From Gymnopilus junonius (taxonomy: Eukaryota; Basidiomycota; Agaricomycetes; Agaricales; Galerinaceae): a DNA stretch of 64,000 nt. This document shows positions 54,191 to 64,000 of the stretch, in pieces. The DNA lies in the NCBI GenBank assembly GCA_015501075.1, contig JADNYJ010000015.1:62001-126000 (forward strand). The letters run 5' to 3'. The position numbers and the translations under genes were made by a program. A model generated the notes under the pieces. That model did not search any database and was not told the DNA's origin. It was given only the letters and a program-made list of their open reading frames with translations. Within the stretch, counting starts at the first letter, position 1. Each line of letters starts with the position of its first letter.

Positions 54191-55873
54191 GTGTACCTCG
54201 ATGTACACGCACCAATTGATATTACGCTAACTTTGAGCAATGCCGAGGCCATGTTAAGTACCTTTGAGATGAAAATGTCCGGGTCGAAGCTCACTATGCC
54301 TAGAATAAATAGTCACTATGCGTGGTATTGCCGGGTGGGGAGAACATGCCTTCGGTTGATTTGAGGAGGAAGCTCTTGTCCAATTTCACTCCACCTAATC
54401 AACGTTAATTTTATGCGTCTACTTCCAGACCAATGTTGTCTACCTTTTCTGATATTTCTCAAGTCGAATTCGCGCCACGTCAAGTCTCTGGTTGATTTTC
54501 TGTCGCGCAGAGAGACGAGTATCGTAACGAGATAACTTGGAACGGGAGGCTTCTAGTGGCACAGAGGAAACATTGCTAGCAGAGGTGAAAGTGCGTCGAC
54601 GATGAATATCCTGTGCCTCCATAAAAATGACAGAGGTACAGAACCACCAGGTTGGACTTAAGTAAAGAATGACACTGACGCCCATCGAAGCAGTACAATG
54701 CAACTTCCGGATCAAGATGCCACCCTAAGAGCGCCGGAATTGCCTGGCGGAGAAGGGCATACCGTAAGCGAATATATCAAGCATAATGAAGTACAAAGAT
54801 TCAGATCTTCAGAGTCTATAATCATCGAAGGCCCGAGGGTATTAGGACTCGGTTCTCCGTGGGTATACTAGTAAACTTGTCTTCGGTCATCGGGCCCAGG
54901 ACTGAAGGAAACGCAAGGCGATGCCACAGACAACTCTTGATTCTTCGCGTCGTATGTATCAATAAATAACGACTGATGAATGAAGCAAGGACATACCAGG
55001 AGTTCCGTTAGAATGGGGCAGTCGTATATTCATGTCCCACTTCGTCTTGTCCAAGCTGTGCACACTAAATGTTCGGGATTTGTTGGAAAAGGTACTCTGA
55101 GGAGCCAAGAACAATAGAGGGCATTTAAGGCACAAACTTCTAGCTCCAGGAAGATGAAAGGAAATATTGTCTCGCATGAAAATCCTTATGAGCAGGTTCA
55201 AGGAGGATCGGGCAACAAAGAAAGTCCAGGTTTTCAAGTACTCTATTGACCCGAATAGGTTGTCGTTTCTTGACCCATGACCGTTCAATTTGAATTTGAA
55301 ATTCGAAGTGGCGATACAAAACACAAGTTGATGAAGGTGATGGAAAGGGCGTAATGGGGTGGGATGTAGCTGTACCAGAGCTTGGCAGGTGCAGACTCGG
55401 ATTGGACTCGGAGCCAAATAAACACATGAACATAAGATTGTAAAGCCTGGTGTCCACGTATTCGAATACATGCAACATTTATTGCATTGAACTATGGATA
55501 TACTGTAGGTTTACAGTTCAGGAAAAATTTCTCCCGCCTAATAAATACCGGAATCAGAGTAGGAGAGATGGTCCCGGACATGGACTTCTAGAAGGATGTA
55601 AAAGGTATCAGTAGCTAACCATCCCTGCAGTAATTTGCTCCCGTTGCCAGCATGCATTTTGCTATGCATCGAATCGGAAGGGACTCGCTAGTCGTGTAGC
55701 TTATTGCTTGAGCAAACCTCCGCACAGATCGCTTGTATGATGGAGGATAAGTAACCGATTGAGAAGTTGGCGTCCGGTTGTATCCAACAAAAATCTTCCC
55801 CAACGTTATTGATTGAAGGCGCAGCTAAGTCGGGTTATAAAAAAACGCCTGGGAGCTTGGCAAGATAAGAACG
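54191..55873. other. Region upstream of the permease, no confident gene
   Basis: A minus-strand frame at 54440-54715 has a hydrophobic stretch and a charged helix (RQKINQRLDVARIRLEKYQ) and might be a separate small protein or a permease 5' exon, but neither can be shown. A short peptide frame MTEDKFTSIPTENRV (about 54895-54840, minus) could be the permease N-terminus. The remainder to 55873 is without recognisable features. Confidence 0.3.
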
Positions 55874-56889
55874 TTAGATTGTCTTTTGGTAGAGGCCGTG
55901 CTCGACAATATATTTCGCGATATCATCTGTAACCCACTTGCGCCACGGACGATCATGCTCCGAACCTGAAATACTGCGAGAACGTCGCACGGCTGTCGAG
56001 CTGTAGGTACTCGTGTCACCTTGAGGTCTATGATAGCAATTCTTCCTGAATCAACGAATTCTTTCGCAAAGGATAAAGCTTGCAATTCAGATGAAGTAGG
56101 TGCTTCGACGACGCGTCGCGCACATACAATGCGTGAGTTGTCACCTGCGGGTGGTTGAGAAAAGAACTTGCGAAGGGACGACATCATGGCTTCCTCTGAG
56201 GTATAGTAACGTGGAGCAAACAGTCGTTCAAGAGTGTCCATACCCACAAGAAATGTTAATTCAATATCCTGCGGGACGCTGACTTGCACTGGAGCATTTG
56301 AGGATGAGAGCCTTGTCTTCAGGAAGTCGATCAATGTATTCGCCTTGCCAACAAAAGTCGGTTCATCAGTGATACCTATTGCTACGTTGGCGCGTTCTGG
56401 AATGAAGATATCGGATATTGGGCTAGACGAGGACGTGGCGTCGACATCCGGCTGAATAGCCAAAGTGAGCAAAGACATCATTTCCAGGCGTTGTTGATAA
56501 GTTGCATCCCCGGGTTTCAAACTCTTGTCAACATTCTTTACCGATAAAAGCAAAAGTTTTGCGTCGTAGAAAGGTGGATCTGCATGATTAGCCTCTTCTG
56601 AAATGCTTAAGCCTTCGGACCTTGGCGAATTTGCGAGAGCGAGGTGGGCAAGAGTCGGTGGGTTGAATGAAGAGTCGAGAATCGATATGCGGAGAGGTCT
56701 TCTGGAGTTGTACTGAGATACAACATGGGAATGAGGTAAAGGCCAAGTAGGATGAGGTGCGTGAATTAATTGGAATTTCTCGAGACCTTGTTGGACACGC
56801 TGGAGAAGAGCAGGAGCCGATTGACGGATGATATGCACCATGGGTTGAGTCTCAGAGTTTAGGCCGTCGTTGGATATAGTCTTCATCAT
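55874..56889 (-). CDS. POF1: POF1-like nicotinamide-mononucleotide adenylyltransferase-fold protein, with apparent frameshift
   Basis: ATG at 56887-56889 (MMKTISNDGL). The protein contains ISILDSSFNPPTLAHLALA, the nucleotidyltransferase motif in which the first His of HxGH is altered (T-L-A-H), then VKNVDKSLKPGDATYQQRL, FLVGMDTLERLFAPRYY and IAIIDLK. These match the yeast Pof1 / cytidylyltransferase-like family, related to NMN adenylyltransferases. The expected ending (TYSSTAVRRSRS ... WRKWVTDDIAKYIVEHGLY, containing the ST-x-x-RR ATP-binding motif) is encoded immediately downstream but one base out of register, from about 56030 to the TAA at 55874-55876. So either one base is missing in this sequence or the gene is damaged. 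It is divergent from DBP5 (122 bp between starts). Confidence 0.8.
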
Positions 56890-57011
56890 GAAAGTGTTCA
56901 GTAATTAAAATAGATTAGATTAGATCCTTAATTTGCTCGGCTGCTACCGATGATAATGATCTCCACAAGTTCATTGTTCGTGATTAGCCTCGTAACTTGT
57001 TATTAACCTCC

Positions 57012-59087
57012 ATGTCGATCTCCTTGGACAAAGACAAGGACGGCTTCATTACTCCTTGTATGTCCTGCACCTTTCTTCCACGCGTTTCTGCTGACTAGAG
57101 TTCATCACCCAGCTGTGGCACCTAAGACTTCTACAGCATCCCAAGATGAGCCCAAAGAGTCTGAAGGTGAGCATGACAATAATTGATATCAAATATCAAC
57201 TAAAGTATATCGAGTAGCCGCTACCAGCGACCTCTTTGCTTCCAGCTTTGAAGTGACAGTCCGTATCAGGTTTTGAAAACCATAGCCAATCTACTCAGCA
57301 TTTACCGTCCAACCTTCTAGATCACACTCGCAGACCAGCAAGGGAACCCAAACTCGCCTTTGCATAGCGTGAAAACGTTCCAGGAACTAGGATTGTATGT
57401 CTAGATGGGAAAATATCATCATTCACCTATTCACCCCGACTTTCACAATCAGACGCCCGGATCTCTTGAAAGGTCTCTTTGCTATGGGATTCGACAGACC
57501 TTCAAAAATTCAAGAGAAAGCCCTACCGTTACTCCTTTCCGACCCGTGCGTCGATCTCTCCTTACTTCATTTCCCAAGGCAATCGTTAACTTCGCAGTCT
57601 TCATTAAAGACCGACCAACATGATCGGACAATCTCAATCTGGGACAGGAAAAACTGCCGCATTCGTCCTCACCATGTTAAGTCGTGTTGACTACGACTTG
57701 CATAAGCCTCAGGTAGGTAAAATCTGTTCTCCTTTAGGGTCATGTTACTTAGCGGGTTTGTGTGCTTTTTCAGGCTTTATGTCTAGCGCCCTCACGAGAG
57801 CTTGCACGGCAGATAATGTCTGTCGTGACGTTGATGGGGAAGTACACCAATGTGCAAACCGAATACGCCATTAAGGACAATCTTCCGAAAGACGCCACCA
57901 ATATCACTGCTCAAATCATTATTGGAACACCTGGAACCGCAATGGATTTGATAAGGCGGAAGGTGGGCGACTGCAATCGAACCCTAATCAGAATCTAATC
58001 ATCGAGCGTGAAAAAAGGTTTTGGATGTGTCCCACGTGAAAGTTTTTGTCGTCGACGAAGCCGATAACATGCTTGACCAAGATGGTTTGGGTGATCAGAC
58101 GCTGCGGGTGAAGAAGTGCGTGTTTTCAATGCAGTAACGTTGACATCTAGCTAAATAAATACCCGCACATATTCAATAGCCTCCTTCCCAGAAAGCCTTA
58201 CCAAATTGTTCTCTTCTCTGCCACGTTCCCTGATAATGTCCGTGCCTTTGCCTCAAAATTTGCCCCCAACGCCAACAAGATCGAGCTGCAAAAGGAAGAA
58301 CTCAACGTCGAAAACATCCGCCAGTTTTACATGGATTGCAAGAATGAAGAGCACAAATATGATGTCCTTGTTTCCCTTTATCAGCTTCTGACGGTCGGAC
58401 AGAGTATCATCTTCTGCCAAGTTGGTTCTTTCATTTTGTTGCCACTCCCGATCGAAATCTCATTGTTTCGGTCTTCCCTTCCCTAGCACCGACATACAGC
58501 AGATAGGATCTCGCAAAGGATGACTGCGGAAGGACACAAGGTCGCTTCACTCCACGGGGCAAAGGATGCAGCAGAACGTGATGCCATTATTGACCGGTTC
58601 CGCGAGGGTCGTGAAAAAGTTCGCCATCTTCATTTTCATACTTCTCCTCGGTGCTGACATGCTTTCTTCGCTAGGTTCTGATCACCACAAACGTTATTGC
58701 GCGTGGCATTGATATTCTTCAAGTCAACCTCGTTGTCAATTATGATTTACCTCTTCTGAATGAACGAGTCAAGGGAGCGGACGAGAGACCTGACATTGAA
58801 ACTTATATTCATCGAATTGGTGTGTTGCAGGAAGTCAGATTTTGCTCCATGCTAACGTTTACGTAGGTCGAACGGGTCGTTTTGGACGCAGGGGTGTCTC
58901 GATCAACTTTGTTCACGACAAGAGGACTTGGAATCAAATGGAACAAATCGAGGAGGCGTTGGGTAAAAAAATAATGCGTATAGAAACTGATAACGTGGAC
59001 GAGATGGAAGAGGTATGCTCCCTTCACAGACTTTTCGAACAGTGAATTTGACCATTTTTATAGAAAATGAAGCGAGCTTTGAAATAG
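57012..59087 (+). CDS. DBP5: DEAD-box ATP-dependent RNA helicase Dbp5
   Basis: ATG at 57012 ([15 protein letters not shown]); TAG at 59085-59087; about ten exons. The N-terminal Dbp5 stretch [28 protein letters not shown] is followed by the Q motif ([18 protein letters not shown]), motif [10 protein letters not shown], Ia [13 protein letters not shown], motif [10 protein letters not shown], motif III FSATFPD, then [16 protein letters not shown] and motif [15 protein letters not shown]. The ending DEMEEKMKRALK is very close to the usual C-terminus. Dbp5 acts at the cytoplasmic face of the nuclear pore, remodelling exported mRNPs with Gle1, and in translation termination. All catalytic motifs are intact. 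Convergent with FAS2. Confidence 0.95.
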
Positions 59088-59327
59088 GATTTTCCATCTT
59101 ATAACCTTTGTAATTAGTATATATGCAGCCAGTGCAACGAAATTGCCGTAACAATTTGTTCGAATCTAACACGGAACCTGCATCCTTAAGACTGGTAATT
59201 GCAATGGAATTCTATTGAATGGAAATTATCGAGTACGACAGAGATAGCATGACGAAGAAGACATGATGGACGGTATGCAGGTCTATGAGTGATGAAAATT
59301 ACAAGGAGGTTCCACAGAAATGAGAGC

Positions 59328-62300
59328 TTATGAAGATGCTTGTGCGAAGGCGATTGCAACAGTCTGCAGCAGAAAAAGTCAGAAATCAAGGCATCACTCA
59401 AAATTCAAGATACTGACCTCCGAATGGCTGAGAGAAATCAGGACCTTGGAGATCCCTTTTTCGGCGGCCTTGGCCTTGGCCTCGGCATGCAGACGAACAG
59501 TTGGCACACCTGACTCGTCGTTAATGATTTCAATGTCCTTCATGGCAGCAGCAGCTCCTTGAGACTTCACGCCCAACGCCTTGAAGACGGCCTCCTTGCC
59601 AACCCAACGTGCAGCAAAGGACGAAGCGGGAGCTGGTTGTGACTGGCAGTAAGCAATCTCAGCATCGGTAAAATTGCGAGCGACAAATGTTGGGTTATGA
59701 GATGGGACGGAAGAAATGAGTTCTAATGAAAACGTTAGATCAGTGTACCCTACGTAGCCTCACTCAGAGAGGGTGCATACCTTGGTCTACACCAACACCG
59801 ACAGGTAAGCTATCTCCAAGACCTTTGGAGGCAATAATCTCAGAAATGGCTTTGACATTAGCATCATCAAGAGGAGGGGCTTCCGTGGGTAATTTCCCCT
59901 TGAAAGTGTATTCGCCAGTCTTGAGGTCCAAAGTTGCACGAGCCATGGAGTTCAAAAGAACTTTACGCTCCATATCGGCTGAGTATGGTGGATGGTCTTT
60001 GACCTTCACAAGGGAATTCTTGATCATCATCTCGCTCATTGCCTTGTAGGACCGCAAGGCACGTAGCCTGTTCCTCTGCTTGTAGCCATCATAATAAGCG
60101 GCATCTACGGCACCAAAGGCATATCGAGGATGAAGGAAGAGAGCGGTTCCACCGACTTGACCGAAACCGAACGACGACTATCAACCGACGTCAGTATTTT
60201 CGTGGGCGACCGATCAGAAAGGCGTGACATACCATGACTGCAGCTCGGATACCATCTGTGTGGATGGACTTAGAAGGGAACATTAAGAAATGACGGTCTT
60301 GGAAGTGAGAGTCGACATTACTAGGCAATAAGATAAGAGTCAATACTAAATCCCAATATACGAGGGCAGGTGACTCACTCGCTGTTCCGATTTCCGGGAA
60401 TGACACCAGTAATAATACTCTGCAACAACCCAGCAGCTTGCCAAGCAGCAGATCCACCTTTGCAATGGCCAAGGAGACTCTTCTGAGCAATAATAGGAAC
60501 AGCGTTGCCCGGCGTTCGCGAGATGGTAGTAAAGATGTCGTTCCAAATGAGAGTCTCGTTTTCCTCCTGTGAAAGATGTTACCGTCAACCATGATTCAAA
60601 GGCGACATGGATTACGTACATTTGCGCCAGTGCTAGTACCGTGGATGGAGAGCGCACCAATGTCATCGGCATTGAGACCCCAGACAGCAAGGGCTCGTCG
60701 AAGTGGGGAAATATGGGGATCCGAGCCCTCGAGCATACCATAAAGGGCCAGGGCGTCCTTTTCTTGCTGGGCAGCCTCCTTCTCAATGTGAGCAATACGA
60801 GTGGAAACATATTCCTGGTCGACTTCTTCTCCAGCATTCTTACGGGCCTCCATCTCTTCCTGAAGCTGACTATGTTCATGCGATAACCACTGAGCAATTT
60901 GAGAGCGGCGGAAGGTAAGTTGGCGAGAGCGATAGGCGATATCCAAGATGGGAAGGGGGTGTTTGGCAGGGATCTCCCTTGCCACGGTGAGAGCACCTTT
61001 ACCAGGGGCAGGTACTGATCGACCAGCTTTGTCACTGTCAAAAATTGAACAAAGGAGACGAGAATCACGAGTCAAATATTCTTACGTTGACGTCGATGTA
61101 AATGCAACTACACCACGAATTGGGGCTCCTAGCTCTAAAGCAGTCTTGGCGCTCATGACAATATGTACGCCGACACCCTATGGGTTTCTGTCAGCAAAAG
61201 ATTATCCGAAATACTGAGTATGGCTTACCTGGGCTTCCATGAACCCAGCACGAGAAGTGGTAGCTGGGCGAGACATTTCTGTTGGCTCACGACCCATGGC
61301 AAATTCTGTTTCTGCGTTGCTCGTCGCTTTCATATTGGCGAATTCGTATGAACCTTCTTCGCTGATGTCGTCGAAGCCACCTGCAACCATGACCTTGGCT
61401 TTGCCAGAGAGAATGGTGTCAGCGGCAATTTCCAAGGATTGAAGGGCAGTTGCACTGAAAACTTATTGAGCGTATATCAACTAGGCAACAAATAAAGTCA
61501 TACCATGCACCAACGGGGATCTTGACAGGTCCGCTTGATGAAAGAAGTAATAGGTTAATCCATCCAGCCGTCGTATTAATGAATCTAGTCGTATCGGGCA
61601 TACGTTAGTGATAAGGGCTTCGTTTGAGTACTCAACAAAAACATACGTCTCTTGCAAAATATCATTCTGAATCTCTTTCTCGTCGCGACGGTCTTTGAAC
61701 ATCTTGCCCATGCTAATTGTACCACCCATGCCGCTTCCAAGAGCTGTACCGACCTCTGATGGGTGCATGTGTTCATAAAGTTCATATGGATCAGTGAAAC
61801 CTGACGCATTGAACGCCTCGATAGTGCTGACCAGCGCCCAGAGAGTTGTGCGATCGACTTGAGCGATAATGTCGTCGGGAATTCCATATCGTCCAGCATG
61901 CCAGCCAGTGGGAACTTGAGAAGCGACAGTTCGGCTGAACTTGAAGGCTTTCGGAACGAATACACAGGCGCCTTTCTTTAACTTGGCAAACCATTGACCG
62001 CCTTCGGCTGCCCAGATATCGCACTTGTCGCCATGCTGCAGTTTGAACTTTTGTGCCTCGGAATCAGAGACTTCAATAGGTTCAAGGTCGTGAACGAGTT
62101 CGATTTCCTGGTTGAAGATCTTCTTATTGGGGTCGTAGCCGCGGAAAAGCTCAGGTTCTGTGCCATAGACCAGACAGTGAAGACGTTAGCGTAATATCAG
62201 AAATATCACCATGGTGCTTACCGATCAAGCGAATGCCTGCGTGCACTAGTATATCTTTCTCGTAACGGCCTCTAACGTCCTTGTCGTCGACAGGTTCATT

Positions 62301-64000
62301 TGTCTTGCTGTCCACCCATCCAACATAGAGCGAACCATCTTTCAGACGGCCATCAAAGTGCTTGATGTAGCCCATAATCCAGGCCATTTCAATGCAACCT
62401 TCGATAGTAAATTCTCCACGTGCTTCCATTTCCCATCGAGTACGCGCGCTTCCCCAAGGGCTGACTTCTCCGAACCCTGTGATGACAATAACCTTGTCAA
62501 GATCAATGAGTCCTTGGAGATGCGAGAGGTCTTGCAGAGAGGCTGTGGATTCCAATGCAGGGAACTCGAAACGGAAGTTGGCGCGAGGCTGAACATCCAC
62601 TGTTTGTAGGAGGCGTTCTGCTTCGACACCGTTAATGACTTTATAGTCAGCGGAGTTGTCGCGAGCAACAGCACGGCGAAGATCGGCCTTCTGGTTGAGT
62701 TTATTGCGGATGCGAGTGGTGATGTCGGCAAGGTCGGGGAGGCGATCCATTCCGCCATTTAGATCAGCCCAGATAGGTTCGACTTGGGTGATACTGAAGA
62801 GGAGAGGGTGCATTAGACCAAGAATATTGAATGCCATTTCCTTCGCCGAGAAGGTTCGAACACCGTAACTTTCAAGTTCATGGGCGACAATGTTTGTGGG
62901 GGCCATCAAACCAGTTCCGCGCGTCCATCTGAGGTAGAATATTTAGTTACGTACAAAAAGCGGGGAAAAAGAATCATCCTTACCCGATGACAGCACCAGC
63001 CAAACAGAGATATTCACCCCAGCTCTCTGAAGCCCATCGCTGGAACAGCGTCTCTAGAGAGATCTTGGACTCCGAATAAAGTCCATCATTGCCGAATAGA
63101 CCATGGTTAGGGGATAAGGGAAGAATAACTTGCGTAGGGCGAGTAACGAAGTGTCGGCTAGCCTTCTTGTTTTTGACGGCACCCAGAATTCTGAGAAGAT
63201 TGACCAACATCATACGATGAGCAAGTTCTGAACGATCATCTAGTCCGTCAATTTCACGGCCGTTCTCCGGGATACCAGCAAACGGAAGGATGTAGTCAAG
63301 ATCCATGCCCAAGTTTACATATATATAGTCGACAAGTGCCTCAACATCTTGTTTTGAGGCTTGGTTGAAAGGCACAACATGAAGAGCAGAACCTCGACTG
63401 CCGAATGACTGGAAGATAGATTGATAATACTCGACAGTTTTGCGGTTGTAGCTGGAGGTCGTGATCACGACATGCGCACCGCCAGAGAGAAGGCCCTTAA
63501 CGACCTCAACTCCAATGGAACCCTTTCCCACGCCAGTCAAGAGTGCGTTCTTGTCTTTGAAGGTCGTACCGGACGTAGCGATCTCATGTAGTATATCGAG
63601 GTAGACACCCGTGAGGTTGCTACTATATTCCCAATTAGTGCCGACCTTGCGCTTCAAGTGAAGGAGAGGAATTTTGTCGGAAGCAAGGGAGGTAACGGCT
63701 GTGACACCAGTAACTTGAGGGCGGAGGAATTGAGAGGAAGAACGACGACTGCGAGGAGAGCCGACACGAGGACGAGGATCGGGTGACTTGTGAAGGGTTT
63801 TAACAACACCTTCGTAGAGGGCCTTTATGCGGTTCTTCTGGTCAGAGCTAATCTCTGGCAAGGACTTGACCACAGTCCAAAGCTTGAGGACGTCGTCCTG
63901 AACTTTCTGAATATTGACAGTCCCAGCAACCGTATCACCGCTGGCCATCTCCTCAACGTATGCCTCTAGCTTGCGAACATTTTCGCGAACAACTTCCGAG
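59328..64000 (-). CDS. FAS2: Fatty acid synthase subunit alpha (FAS2), partial, 5' end outside the window
   Basis: Reads from the right edge ([18 protein letters not shown]) to the TAA at 59328-59330. In order: the linker after the acyl carrier domain ([21 protein letters not shown]), the ketoreductase ([40 protein letters not shown]), a long structural part ([20 protein letters not shown]), the ketoacyl synthase ([13 protein letters not shown], where the active-site Cys codon is split by an intron near 61454/61505; [38 protein letters not shown]) and a C-terminal phosphopantetheinyl transferase ([29 protein letters not shown]). The acyl carrier domain and start lie beyond 64000. The alpha subunit pairs with FAS1 in the cytosolic alpha6-beta6 complex making palmitoyl/stearoyl-CoA. 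All sites seen look intact. Confidence 0.96.

Noticed and set aside
54440..54715. Separate small membrane-anchored coiled-coil gene on the minus strand
   Set aside because: A hydrophobic stretch plus a charged helix is suggestive, but there is no family match, no clear start context, and it lies where the permease 5' exons are expected.

Overview
The window is nuclear DNA of a basidiomycete fungus, most likely an Agaricomycete. Genes are cut by many short (about 50-70 nt) GT-AG introns. The mobile elements (KDZ-type transposase with a CxC2-like zinc cluster, a PAT-like DIRS retrotransposon), a DUF6535 protein, a DUF262 protein and a CaaX lipopeptide pheromone precursor are all typical of that group. 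Nothing prokaryotic is present.

The left third (about 1-23060) is a nest of transposons. The outer layer is a decayed tyrosine-recombinase (DIRS, PAT-like) retrotransposon, 321-22110, with split direct repeats (A1 ... B1-A2-B2). A 15.35 kb KDZ DNA transposon with about 320 bp terminal inverted repeats (1096-16447) sits inside its gag-like gene. The KDZ element carries a broken transposase and at least three passenger genes. It has itself been hit by two hAT-type non-autonomous elements with exact 8-bp target duplications (2219-2791, 15755-16381) and a TA-flanked Tc1/mariner-like MITE (10921-11153). A further 1.16 kb insertion splits the recombinase gene of the outer element. A Mutator-like non-autonomous element (22167-23054) abuts the first host gene.

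The right two thirds (23100-64000) are gene-dense. In order they hold: an STK16/Env7-type kinase (+), a zinc-finger nucleolar-type protein (-), an uncertain small gene (+), a frameshifted DUF6535 membrane protein (+), an intron-containing tRNA-Glu (+), a GBD/FH3 protein without an FH2 domain (-), a 42-residue pheromone precursor (+), two paralogous GMC oxidoreductases (-) with a DUF262 protein (+) and an unknown gene (+) between them, a multi-pass membrane protein (+), a J-domain co-chaperone (-), two weak small genes, an amino-acid permease (-), a POF1-like nucleotidyltransferase (-), the RNA helicase DBP5 (+), and the fatty acid synthase alpha subunit FAS2 (-), which runs off the right edge.

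There is no co-regulated pathway: kinase, helicase, FAS2 and co-chaperone are housekeeping genes. The accessory content is the transposon nest with its cargo, the GMC pair and the pheromone gene. The pheromone gene is not accompanied by a recognisable STE3 receptor in the window. Exon limits are by eye and are approximate unless stated.
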